DNA of 64,000 bases, taken from contig JBANDB010000019.1 in NCBI GenBank assembly GCA_037576215.1, positions 1,061,501 through 1,125,500 of the forward strand, written 5' to 3'. A program made the position numbers and the translations under genes. The notes below the pieces were generated by a model that saw only the letters and a program-made list of their open reading frames with translations, did not search any database and was not told the DNA's origin. The first letter of the stretch is position 1, and every line of letters starts with the position of its first letter. This DNA is from Armillaria gallica. Its lineage: Eukaryota > Basidiomycota > Agaricomycetes > Agaricales > Physalacriaceae. Of the stretch, positions 35,101 to 46,900 are shown in pieces.

Positions 35101-35407
35101 ATGAACAAATAAATATGCAAGTGTGAACACCTGGCATACTTTATCAATTGGTGGTATGCACCTGAGTGGTGGATTAACACCACAGACCACAGTCTATGGT
35201 TAGAAACCACAGTGAGATGAGTGAGGAGGGGGAAGCTGTCAAGCTCAATTGCATGCTGGGTAAAAAGGCAATGCATGCAAGGGCAAAGCACTGTACACAC
35301 ATCATCTACATTGTCTAGCTCATCACTTATGTGCATCCAGAGGAGGCGGCGTGTTGTCTTCCTAGGTGCTGTACTGTACTTTACTTTCAATAAAACATCC
35401 TTCTATA

Positions 35408-36110
35408 TGATATTGGCCATGGCACGAGATGTGGAGGTGCGGCACATGTTGCATGTGGTATACATGACTATTCACAGCCCTAGATGTGGGCCACAGGATG
35501 CAGCTCCTTCCACATCCCAGTCCATGGCACTAGATGGGTGCCACAGGATGGAGGTGACTCATACCTGCAATAAGTGGTATGCACTACTCTTCATAGCCCC
35601 AGATGTGGGCCATAGGATGGAGGTGACTCATACATGTGGTAAGTAGTACGTACTACTGTTTGTGGCCCTAGATGCAGCCCACAAGGTGAAGACTCATTTT
35701 GAAACACTGTTGTCCTCATATAGTATACCGTAGTAGCCAGTAGCTTGATACCCCATTTAGAATGCATTTTTTGCAAAGGCGAGGATTGTTCACATGGGTT
35801 GTAGAAACTAGCAAACAATAAACCGAGTTACCATCGCTGTGAACCTCAAAGCAAGCCTTCAACATGTGTCCTCTCAGTATTCATAGCCCTAGATGTGGGC
35901 TACGGGATGTGGAGAGGTCATATGTGTGGTCCATGGTATATATGACTATTCATAGCCCCAGATGTGGGCCATGGCATGTAGCATCATTGTACAATCAACA
36001 AGTGTGACTATGCATGGCCCGAGATTTGGGCCACAGGGTGGAGACAACTCATGGCAGTGGTAAGCGGTACACGCTATTGTTCATGGCCCCAGATGCGGGC
36101 CGCAGGATGA
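35408..36110. repeat. left cluster of GGCCC...GGGCC hairpin repeats
   Basis: About nine units around the core CCCnAGATGTGGGCC stand near 35408, 35473, 35522, 35592, 35661, 35881, 35951, 36012 and 36081. Several are inverted repeats of 6 to 7 bp with a loop of about 7. Some are joined by a longer unit that includes GACTCATACCTGCAATAAG, giving a period of about 65-70 bp. The same units occur in the same orientation at 41434-41655, on the other side of the candidate transposase gene. They look like subterminal repeats of one mobile element. Confidence 0.8.
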
Positions 36111-36689
36111 AGGCACCTTGTTCCTCTCTTAGATTGTGAGATCTACGGTTACTCTCTGTCTATTTCTGTCATTTTTGTACCCAGGAGGTTGAAACACTGT
36201 TGTCCTCATATAATTCACTATGTTATGCACTAGCCAGCTATTCTTTGTATATATTTATTTATTTTGAATACTTAGGCTGGCACTTTGAGTATGGAACTTT
36301 GGTGCAACTCCTTGCGCAGCGGTGTGCCTGATACAACACTGTATCTCTGCATTGGCACCAGATGTGTGCTGCAGGACATGCAAGGTATGGCACACAGACA
36401 TTCGAAGGCTAATTCTTACCTGAATGTAGGTAAGGGTTGCAGAAAAGGTGGGCAAGAGTCACCTACCAGTGACTAGGTCATCTCAAGGTGGGTAGAGTTG
36501 GCTGAAATCGTCTCGAAGAATGGCATGACTATTGAAAAGTGGCAAAAAAGGATTGCCAAAAGTCAGATGAAATTGGAGCAAAAACCCCCACATCCGCAGG
36601 AAACAAGAACAACAATGCCTCCCATTTTTCTCATACTTGGACAGGGTCATAAGTACTATGTACTGAGTGGACCCTGGCAAAGAATTTTA

Positions 36690-36771
36690 CACCCTTGCAG
36701 GTTCAAACTCTAAGCCTCAATAAGCACCTAATGCACCTCAGAGCCAAAGTTAACCACTACACCAAATAGCC
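36690..36771 (-). other. tRNA-derived (SINE-like) pol III promoter
   Basis: On the minus strand TGGTGTAGTGGTTA (36764-36751) matches the A box and GAGTTTGAACCTG (36711-36698) resembles the B box. The two are 53 bp apart, as in tRNA genes. The intervening sequence does not give a clean cloverleaf, so this is a decayed tRNA-related head rather than a tRNA gene. Confidence 0.5.
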
Positions 36772-36871
36772 AATCATGGGCTTGGTTAATTACATCATTA
36801 TGATACCTCATGCTAATATCATGTGATGTTCATTTCTGATCACTGCTTGCCTTCTTTTCCATTCTACCACC

Positions 36872-39800
36872 ATGGCCATCATTAAAAAAGCAACCCATGT
36901 GAGCAAGACCATATCTCAAAACCCAGCACAAGTGAAGAAGGCTGAGTTAGCAGTGGAGAGAGCTGCACACAAGGAAGAAGTGAAAGCACAGCTGGAGAAA
37001 GCCGAACTTAGGAGGATGAAGCGGAACAAGCAGTTGAAACACCAAGCAGATGTAAGGCTATTCATAGCACTTCCTCTGTGATGTGTAATGCTGACTTTTC
37101 TTTTCTTTTCTACAGGTGGAGGCAAAGAAATTAAAAGCTGCCCACCACATTATAGCTATCAATACACCATGGGACCCCGTTCCTGATCCCAAGCCAAAGA
37201 AGTCATCAAAGCGATGCCACAGAAAGAAAATTGCTGCTCAAGATAATGCTATTGAAATGAGGAATGTCTTGCTCCATCTTAAGCCTAAGGAAACAGTCCC
37301 CGGTGCTTCAAAGGAAAAACCAGCAAAGTGCCAAAAATGTGAAAGTAAGTTGTTGTCATCTAATTTCACTTACTCTTCTGAGACTGTAATTGAATGAAGA
37401 GGACCTCATTGGATGGGCAAAATGCCTGTTTGTTGTCTATCGGCAGATGGTTAAAAGATGTTTCACTCCTGCAGTCCATCTCAAAAAGATGCAACGGATG
37501 GGTTTCTCTTTGACTTCGGCTGAGGTTCTCAGCTCAAACAATGTATGTCTTTCTTCTTGTCTTATTCTCATTTTTGAATGTTGGTTTTTGAAGTATGCAA
37601 ATCGGGTAAACCTTGCAACTCACTGGTATCACCTCTTATGCCTCAGCAAAGGCCAACAGAAGCATATCCAAGAGAAGGGGGTTGGATTCAGTGAATCCAT
37701 TGACAATGAACTCAAGCGTAAGATTCAGGCAAAGTTTAAGTTTGAGAAGGAGATAGGAACATCAGCAGGGGATGAAGTTGACATAGAAGAGGAAGAGGAG
37801 GAGGATGGTACTGGGGAAGAAGACCTTGGTGAAGGAAGTAGTGGGCACCGGCAACCCCTGCCAAAATTTGCGCTCTGAGCGATCTCGATCAGGGCCCAAT
37901 ATATGTGAGTTCCATGGATGTACCTTCTGCAGCTTGAAGGAAGAAGATTCACAAATACTTTTGCAGGAAAATTTTACTCAGGACATAGTTTTACATGTTT
38001 TCTTCAGGGCAAATTATTTTTTAGACCCCAGTTTACTGTAGTTTCATCACATTTATAGCATTTAAAATGCTTTTTAAAAAAATGTGCTCTGAAGAAAACA
38101 TGTAGTTTATTTTTAAATGATATTCTGTAATTTTTTTGAAGTGATACAAGGTCTGTGGAAGCCTGTACCAGGTCCATTTGGATGAGCAGTCCGAAGGCTT
38201 TGCAAACACAACCAAACAAACACATCACACAGCTTTTTGCACTTTTGCACACTTTTCAAGCACACAGAACACTTCATAGGGCCCCGTGCTCACTTTAAAA
38301 GGTACTCTGGTACTACCAAATGTCGGTCTGCACAGCAAAAAGGCCAATTGGCAAAGATCCGTGCTGCTCATCACACTTCTGATGAAACATCAGCACATGC
38401 AGATCATGATGGACCCATGCTATTAGGACAGGAGAGTCTAGCTCTGTTGGACCTGACAGAGCTTTCCCAGGCATGTAAATGTGCTGAGAATTACCAATGG
38501 CGCCTATATGGTCTTCAGAAGAAGCTTAAATGCAATCAGAAAAGGGTGGAGACACAAGCAGAGGATTTGGGAAAGAAGGCTACATACATTGGAGAGTTGG
38601 AGGATGAGATTGCCCATCTAATGAAGGAATCTGAAGTCATGATGTCCAAGATGACTCTTCAGGCAGAGGGGAGAGTGGAGGATAGGAAGCAGCTTCAGTC
38701 TAAACGCAAAGATCAAACAGGTTCCGAATCACATTGCAAATGCTACAAAGACTACCATTGTTGATGGTCCTTCTCTCCAGTTGAAGGACCATGGTATTAT
38801 TCCTGATGACACACGCTCATTAATCAATGATCTTATTGCTAAAGATGGAGTCAATCCTGAGTGTGTTCTTAGTGTTCTGAATAGAATGGCCAATCACCTT
38901 AGAATCCCTGTTGAAGGGAGTGTTTTAGATTGGAGTACAAAGCAGATTGTACTGGAGGGAGGAGCTGCAGCAAAGATGCAAGTTGTTCAATGTATAAAAA
39001 ATGCAAAAGGTATGTCATATTAATGGCCTATGCAATGAATAGTTATATTCATCTTTCATCCCAGGGCTAACAATAAGTGGTGATGGCACCACTCACAAAA
39101 ATAACAATCTGGAATCACATCATGCAACCATTATTGATGAGAATAACCACAAGACACAGTTCTTCCTTGGAATTCAAATGGCAGTCAACCATACAAGTGA
39201 AACTCAGCTTGAGAGATGGGTAGATCTAGTTGATGATCTATACAGTATTTATAAGCATAGCTCTCACTGTCAAAGTGGAGAAGAAGCTAGAGATTTCTGG
39301 ATTGCAGTTACTGGAATGCATACAGATCATGCAGAGGACCAGAAGAAGCTGTTTTGGCTTTTGCAAACATGGAAGCAGAGATGTGAACATGAGAAGCATG
39401 GGGAGAAAACAATTCTAAAGTCAACACCACATGAGCTTCTTGATATTCTATTCAAGGTGTCACAGGAGGCTATTATCAATGCAGGTGGAATGGCAAGCTA
39501 GGAAAATCTTTCCCAGAATGAAAGGAAAACACACCATAATGAAGCCTTTCGCAGGTTTGCCTTTGAACTGGGAGAAGCTGAATTTGTGAAATTGGATGAC
39601 AGTCAGAAGAAGAATATTGATCTCTTGATCTGGGCTGGATGCTGTATGCATAAAGAGATGAATGCATTCAAAGGAGGATGTACTCATATATCAAGATGGT
39701 GGAAGGAGAATGGTGTTTCTGGCCCAATCAAAATGTACAATCAGGATAATGCAGCAGCTGCTGATCTTGCAGCAGGGACTGCAGCTGCAAAACATGCAGA

Positions 39801-41184
39801 AGATTGTACACAGGGTGGGGCAATTAAGGTTGCAAGTCTAGCTGGTGCTGTATTTCACCACAAGGACTGGAAGCGTGGTCAGCAAGATACACTCCGGTAT
39901 TTTTGGGATCTTGAGATGGGTTTTACACTCTGTTTCCCTGATACAAGCAATACCCACTTTCAATCTCATGCTGAAGCATGTGCAATAATTATCACATATC
40001 TTGATCTTATCCTTCAATTCTTGAGCTATGTTGAACAAAACAAAGCAAGCCGAACATTGAACCACATGGAGCACAATGTTAAACATGAATGTGAGAATAA
40101 TGCAACCCAACATGAATTTGTGGTCATTACAATCTACTACCAGGCCATTGGGGTTCCCTATATGTGTGAAATACGTGGTCCTCTTTGAAGTGAAACAAAC
40201 ATGCTTAAATTAGGCCCTCTGCATGAAAAAGTAAAATCCCACCTGCATAAAATCATTGCCGATCCCAACCTGCTCCTTAGCCCAGACATGTCATATGAAA
40301 CAGGCTCACTGGATGGGAAACTATGGGAGATGCCAGAGGCTATATATGCTGTTCTCCAGTGCAAGCCCCAGCTACCTCACCTGTCTCCTTTACTGGTTTC
40401 ATTCTGTACAGGAGCACTAGAGACTTGGGAAAGATTCACTTCTGAATTCTTGGCAGGGGGAGCAATTGACACTGCAACTTCTGAGCAAATTGAAAGTGCC
40501 TGGATGGAATCAACAAATGATTTAAATAAAGGTGCATTTGGCAACTGGTGACAGGCAGCTCATATTCGGCCAAATATATCCTTAAATTACTTCAATGCTC
40601 TTCAAATGTAGAAGAAAAATGGAGCTTCCAGTTACCTGAAGTCCCTCACATCTGAGGAACATACAGCATTGCAGAAACTTGTCCATGACCAGGATAGCTC
40701 TGGGAACAATTGTGCTATCAAACATACCATGGCTCAGCATATGAAGGATGTTGCTTCCCAGAATGCTGACAAAGATCATACTCATGCTGCCAGGATTGCA
40801 CGTGCAGAAGAAGCCATTGATGGATGTGATCCTTATCGGACTTCTCAGGCACTTGAGGAAGCATACAAAATACAGTGTGGTGCAAATGGATACCTTACAG
40901 TAGTGGCATTGGATTTGCAGTTGGACTGGCATATAAAGAATGGTAAAAATGGCTCAGGATTGGAGATTCCGAAGGCTAAATCTGGTGCCAAAGGCAGAGG
41001 TGATCGAGAATCTAGGTAAAGACATCTCCAAGTAGCTATAGCCAAGTACAAAGCAGCAGGGAATTTAGCAGTAGAGGCTGAACATGCAGGGGCAGAGACT
41101 GGGGTTGAAAGCAGCCAAGAAGAGATCATAGATGTTGATGTTGAAGGGCAGGATGACAGTGAAGATGAGTTTTATTCCAAGTAA
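36872..41184 (+). pseudogene. candidate DNA transposase gene, unnamed basidiomycete family
   Basis: The ATG at 36872 has a strong Kozak context (ACCACCATGG). The first exons encode a Lys/Glu-rich coiled-coil (AELAVERAAHKEEVKAQLEK) and, at 37390-37878, a segment with an acidic tail. After a gap, 38290-38710 encodes another coiled coil. Clear introns lie at about 38720-38780 and 39010-39063. The last exon, 39064-41184, is one frame of about 705 codons broken by five stops (39499, 40186, 40549, 40609, 41017). It contains ISGDGTTHK, VTGMHTDHAEDQKK and LIWAGCCMHKEMNAFKGG, and ends in an acidic tail. The two Asp motifs and the Cys/His motif could belong to an RNase H-like transposase core. This is inference. 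The family is recalled as widespread in agaricomycetes and without a name. Flanking repeat clusters support a mobile element. The first block (36872-37878) could be a separate gene. Confidence 0.6.
37993..38103. repeat. inverted repeat (MITE-like or hairpin)
   Basis: ACATGTTTTCTTCAG at 37993-38007 is repeated perfectly in inverse at 38089-38103. An imperfect continuation brings each arm to about 30 bp, around an AT-rich 80-bp centre. It lies between the two coding blocks of the candidate transposase gene, so it may be a small insertion or an intron structure. Confidence 0.7.
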
Positions 41185-41433
41185 ATTAGTACTACTATAT
41201 ACTTGAACTCATATGGAACTATATGAGGCGGTAGGACAGTCTATCAATGAGTGTTGAAGCAATTAACATTGATTTGCCATCAAAATAGCCAAAAATAGGC
41301 TTAGTCAGCTCATGTTCTGGAACTGGGTGTTGCCAGTGGCCAGAAGTAGTGGTGCTGCCATCCCCGCCTGATTCTTAATGTTTTTTTTTGTTGATGATAT
41401 GTACTATCAATATATCATGCTTCTGTACCATAT
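41185..41433. other. 3' flank of candidate transposase gene
   Basis: No ORF recognised. A run of T (TTTTTTTTTG near 41381-41390) precedes the right hairpin cluster. Confidence 0.4.
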
Positions 41434-41655
41434 TGGCCATGGCACCAGATGGGGGCCATGGCATGTTCTTCTGTTGATGTGACTGTGTCACCCCAGATTT
41501 GGGCTGCAGGGTGAAGAACACTCATACTTGTGGTAAGTGGTATCTACTACTGTTCGTGGCCCTAGATGTGGGCCACAGGATGGAAGCGACTCATACCTGC
41601 AATAAGTGGTATGCACTGATCTTCATGGCCCCAGATGTGGGCCGCAGGATGAAAG
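41434..41655. repeat. right cluster of GGCCC...GGGCC hairpin repeats
   Basis: Four units near 41434, 41485, 41556 and 41623. The one at 41556-41576 is a perfect GTGGCCC-N7-GGGCCAC. The spacer GACTCATACCTGCAATAAG is shared with 35555-35573 in the left cluster, in the same orientation. A further match, TGCATTGGCACCAGA, occurs at 41811 and at 36348 on the left. Confidence 0.8.
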
Positions 41656-41929
41656 GCAGACTTCATGTGTACTTAATTTAATTTATACCAGTTTTTAAAT
41701 AACTATTGTCTCTGAAACACTACAATAGCATGCAAAAAAAACACTTAGCTGTATTTAGGATCAGTCAGTCAAACATGTTGCAACATGGCATAGCTGATAT
41801 ACCGCATCAATGCATTGGCACCAGACCTGTGCCACACCATGATGCGATGTCTATGTTTGGGGCAACAGTTGCAGACAACATGGGTGAGAGTTGCATCCAG
41901 GGTTCATCCCGCAGTGTGTAGGTGTAGTG

Positions 41930-42060
41930 AAGCATTGTCTTGAAGTCCAGAGTTCTCCTCCAGGTGTGTAGGGTTGTGCCAGAGTTGCCTCCAGGGTTCG
42001 CCTCCAGGTGCATAGGGTTGGGCCAAAAAAAGCTCAACCCTAATGTCCAGGGTTGAAAAA
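41930..42060. repeat. short tandem repeats, CCAGGTGTGTAGGGTT type
   Basis: Three degenerate units containing CTCCAGGTG(T/C)(G/A)TAGGGTT and CTCCAGGGTT(C/G) follow one another with a period near 40 bp. This is the last repeat block before the change in base composition. Confidence 0.5.
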
Positions 42061-42239
42061 GTCCCCATATAATAAAACAAGTGTGCATATGGCTCTGTTT
42101 TTATTTCACAATCTCTGGTTAGAGGACTTGTAAAAATTTCAGGTAGACAATGCAGTTGAGCTGTGGACAAAAATCCAGTTCCTTTGCCACAGCCTCAACA
42201 TTCTCTTGTGGTGGGGCTTTATAGCTAATTATCACCCTG

Positions 42240-42330
42240 GCCCAGTCTTGAACCCTCACTGAGTCATGACTTCCAAGCAGTTCACAGGCCTATATAGCAT
42301 CAACCGCTTCTACCACTGAGCCATACTGAG
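42240..42330 (-). other. second tRNA-derived (SINE-like) sequence
   Basis: On the minus strand TGGCTCAGTGGTAGA (42323-42309) is a near-perfect A box and GGGTTCAAGAC (42254-42244) a good B box. The distance of about 69 bp is longer than usual, so a variable arm, insertion or SINE-type body is likely. No clean tRNA fold was found. Confidence 0.5.
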
Positions 42331-43200
42331 GTTATTCTTTGCTATAAAACCAATATTAGTATCTAGTCATGCCTAATGTGGAGGCTCCACTTGTAATGAT
42401 GGTTTGCGAAGCATCCAATGCATCACATCGAAAAGCTCTCACATGGATATAATTGAAAATGTCTAAAACTAACATTGTAGTACTACACTTATTGTACACC
42501 CGCCGTTCCCGAGTTATTCAAAATCCTACCTCCCTCCGAGTTCGACTTCATACATTTGTGTTATCGTCGATACTACCAAAGTTGTTAGCACAATTGGAGA
42601 GAACAGGGATGGCGTTACCTTCATTGAACGGGTATACTCGCTGGGCGAGCTTCGTTAGAAAGTTCCGTCTTGAAAAGAAAAGTTTTCGTGGCACCTGAAA
42701 ACCTGGATGGTCATAGAAGGCGGTTGGGCAGGTGGCAGATGATGAGGGCGAGGTTGAAGGAATGCAGGAGACTTATTGATGGTGCTCAGTGTCCCTCCCC
42801 ATAGTGACTTTGCTTTTTTTACCGTCAATGGTGTTAAAAAAGGTTTAGAAAGTTAGTACTTACTGTCAGAGGACCCGACTTGTGTTTTCGAGCCTAATAC
42901 TGCTGACATGCGATAAGGAGAGTGACGAGGACCATTTCAATGGCTCTGGAACTTGCTCTAAGTTTGAATCATAGAGACAGAAGCACCTAGAGGAACTCGG
43001 TATCCATGCGGAACACAGATTGGCGGGCGAGGTACATTGAGACGATGACGGCGACATCCGTGCTGTAATGAAAATGTCTCGACGGTACATACAGTTGCCG
43101 GTGGTGGTCGTACCGCAGTGGAAGTCGTTGCCGGAACACTGGTATCAAGGAAAAAACTTGCCGAAAGTCATTAGAGAAGGGGCGGGGGGGTGGTACATAT
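42331..43200. other. boundary region, no gene
   Basis: Here the composition changes from CpG-poor to CpG-rich (see findings). No convincing ORF. Confidence 0.4.
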
Positions 43201-45240
43201 TCAGCAGGGCATGGGGCCTCCACGATGCCTACGAACACCGTTCTGAGGGTCTGCTTCATAGCGTATGATAGTTTTTGTGGGGGTGATGCATTCCCCAGGG
43301 TGCTCGAAGCCCCTCGAAATTAGTCGTCCCTGCAAGGGGTTGATGAGGGGAGTGTGCAGAGTGACAGCGACACTCATGGCGGCACTGCGACGGGTGGGGG
43401 ATGGTAACGGTCTGTGACGCAGCTGGTACTCCTCCTGAGAGTGGTAAAACCATTGCCGTTGCGCTAGATCCAGTGCTGAACTCGGCAGTTGTCGTGGTGG
43501 GCGGTGTGAGGGAAATTGAGGGAAAAGGCGGTGGCGGCGAGGGAGTAGCGAGCCTGGTGGGCATGGGGGAGGGCTAACGACAGCCATATGTTGTTCCTTC
43601 CTTGCTGGAAATGACCTTGTGAAGAGTCTATGGAAATTAATGAGCCATAGCAATAAAAAGAGAGAACTGACACACCAAGGTGCCAAAATCGAGTCGACGA
43701 TGACGAATCCGACAACGTATTCCACAGCGCTGGATAGTAGTCATGAGGGAGCCTGAATTCCCAGGGTGATTGAGGTCCAGAAAAAAGGTCGTCGCCGTTA
43801 GAGGCAAGGAGGATGGGTATTGAGGAAGGCGGCAGCGACACTGTGACGACGATGAGCTTGGTAACGGTGTACACCACAGCCGTCGCGCCTCAGAAGGGTG
43901 TTGATATGGTCGTCGCTGTGCGGGACGCACTGCAGAAGTTGGTAGTCGTCATGGTGGGTGAAACTAGAGAAATTGAGGAATCGCCGGCGGCGGCGAGCAA
44001 AGGACGCATATGGGGATCTTAAAAACTGCCCTTGCCCTGTCTCCGAGTGATCCTGCTTCAGTGGAAACCAAAGCCAAGATACTGGGAGTTGTGGAGCAAA
44101 GTCGCCATCGCTTTTGACGTGGGATGCAGTGCCGCGAGAATCGTTTGGAATTCGGGGGAACGACCAGCCTGGTAGTCGTGGAGGAGGATCGAGGGCATCA
44201 ACAGGATGGTTCTTGCTCGTTGAATGCGGGAAGGCGTGGTCGTGGGTGAAGAAGGCCGCATGGGAAGGAGTGCTGAGACATGGCGGCGGCGGCAGGAAAG
44301 CAGTGAATACGAGGACCATTGATACGGTCCTTGTAGCTCTCTGGAAATATTGAATCGTCAAAAAACCAGTTGCGGCGGCACTTGAACGCCGGGAGAAAGC
44401 CGTAGTTGGTGTAGAAGGGGGGGGGGATAGCAGGCGACTTGGCTTCAGAGGAGGACGGCCACCTTAGGAAAGAGAGGGGAACCGTAACGACGGCCCCCGT
44501 CGTCACCCTTGGTGGGTATTCTGCTGTTGCACTAGTCGGTGCTGAGCTTGAGGCCGGAAAAGAGCCGTAGTCGCGGTCAAGGGCGAGGATGGCATGATAT
44601 GGGGAAAAGTCATCGGCGGCATCAAGACGATGTCGACGACGACCAATCCGGCGACGTATTTCATAGCGTTGGATAGTTGTTGTGGGGGAGACGTCATTCC
44701 CGGGGAGTTTCAAGCTCCAGAAAAGTCGTCTTCGCCGTTAGAGGCCTGGAGGATGGTGTTGGGGGCGACGGCGGCGACCCTGCAATGACGGCAGGCTTGG
44801 CGACGGTCTACACCGAGGTCGTTGCACCTCTGAAGGGTGTCGACACCATCGCCGCTGTGCTGAAGGCGCTCAAGAAGTCCGTGGTCACCGTGGAGGGTGA
44901 AACGGGGGAAAATCAGGAAATCGGGGCGGCGGGGAGCAAACGGCGAGCTTGGGGACCGTATAACTGGTCCTCATCGACACTCCTAGTGCTCCTTCTGCAG
45001 TAGATACCGCAGGATAAGCACTGGGAGTCTTGGAGAAAAGTCGCCGTCGTATTTGAAGTGGAGGTGGTGCCGCAAGAGTCGTCCTGTATTTGTGGGCAAA
45101 CAGCGAGCCGTGAGGTCATCGGGGAGGGTAGAAGACGTCGAAAGGATGTTCCTAACTTGCTGGAGATGAGCCCTTGAAGATCCTAGGATAGTTCGTTAGC
45201 TGGAGGAACGAAACAAAGAGAAATGACGCGCCTTGGTACC
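43200..45240. repeat. cluster of degenerate long repeats (about 470 and 940 bp)
   Basis: Three copies of a segment beginning near (T)TCATAGCGTTGGATAG stand at 43255, 43721 and 44661, spaced 466 and 940 bp. A downstream segment, GGTGTxxACACC..GTCGTxGC..CTGAAGGGTGT, is alike at about 43840-44010 and 44785-44945. Another block, containing TTGCTxGAxATGA, recurs near 43597 and 45152. Open frames run through parts on both strands, but none is long or conserved enough to call a gene. It may be a decayed tandem gene family or satellite. Confidence 0.55.
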
Positions 45241-46900
45241 CAAATCGACACTCACGTCGATCACACAGTCCTGCCGCCTCACAGGTACTGCCTAACACTA
45301 GCCAGTGACCACCAGGCATACCCTCGAGGTCCTCCTAGCTCGCCGCGCCGTCTCAGAGCAAAACGGCGCCAGCGAGGGGCATGGTTAGTGCCAAGTGGCA
45401 CAAATCCCGGACCTGCCAATTTAGGCATGAATTTCGGCACGTGGCTTGAGATGCCGGTCCATGCCGGGAATCCGGCGCACTCTTTGCGCCGTTCATATTT
45501 GTGCCTTCCATCGACGCTGTATCGCAGGGTCATGAGTTGGAACTTTTTGGAGAGTGAAATAGTAGGCTCACAAGCGATGACTCTCTGAGGGCGGTGGTTG
45601 CCTACACCGTATCTGTAAACCAAGAGGCAGAAAGTAGGCAAAGGATCACGCACATTTCCTGCGTAGACGGCTTTGGACCGTGAGGGGATTTTTGATATGG
45701 CTTGCGTCTGCAAGAATATGTGAGTACGGTAGAATATTTCTGGGTGACAAGATACACGCTTCGCTTTCTTTGATTTACACTTAGAGGCCGTAGATCTACA
45801 GTAAAACAGTCAGCCTATTAGCGAATGTACTGATGTTATGGATTTACCGTCCAACACGCCCAAACGTATTGAATTTGGCATCAGTAATGGCGACAGCTTG
45901 GCTCGGAGCTTGGTCTTGGTCGAACGCTTTATTGAGGGTCGTCTTCGAGGATGACGCTGCCGTATACGCATCTAAAAATTGGCATAACGATAGAGGTAGA
46001 GTGCGCAGCATGTGGACGAGCTTGGGATGACTCTTAGACCGGAAGAGATGAGATGGAAGCGGAGCTTTCAGTGGAAGGTCCGGAAATGAGTGAATCTGTG
46101 TCCATCTCAGTGGAGGAAAATCCATTGAACGTAATAGAATTCAAAAGCGGCGTCACGATAGTGTTTCTGATATTTGTATTTGAGCGAAAGGTTGACAGAA
46201 ACAGAAGACACGTACTCAAAGTATGGGCGACTTTCTCCAGCGCGGTGGTTTGAAACTGAGTCTCGCGTGACCTCGCTTTCTTGGCGCGGAATGTAGACTT
46301 GGCTACTACTTGGTGGCACTATCTGTGGTGGTTCGAGGTGTGCATTGCTGTAGATGATTTAATACCATGACACGAAGTAAAGAACGATAAAACTGACCTA
46401 GTTCTCAGTCCAGCGTGGTCTACTAACTCTGGACGATACGTGCCTGCATGTGTCGTACAACTTTGGAGACTCATATCAAGACCATAGGTGCTGTTCCCTT
46501 GTGAATAAAATCCGAAATCATCGCCGCCTCGAACAGACGAGAGAGGATAAATCCTGTCATTTCTGTAAGTGGATCCCAGCGGAGAAAATGAGCAATTCCT
46601 TACACGTCGAAAGTAGAACTTTGCGCGGAAGCGTGCGAATTCATGTCAGGGGAGATAGACCCAGCTATTTCGCTGAAGGAAGAACATGAGAAAAGACATG
46701 TGAATATAGAAGAAGGGAAGCACACCCAAACCCCGTGCTATCCTGCTCCCCACCTACGGTTCCATAATCAACGCGATGATCCCAGATATCGTCGGTCGTG
46801 TCGCTCTCCACCCGACGTGGATCTAGTAAACCGAAGACATCAACTGTGTGATCCCGGTAGCTAAACAACACGCGTCAGTTAAGTAACCAAAAAGCCTGCA
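45241..46900. other. no gene recognised
   Basis: CpG-rich sequence with only short open stretches (up to 144 codons at 45279-45713 on the minus strand). I see no domain, repeat or splice pattern strong enough to support a gene. Confidence 0.4.
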
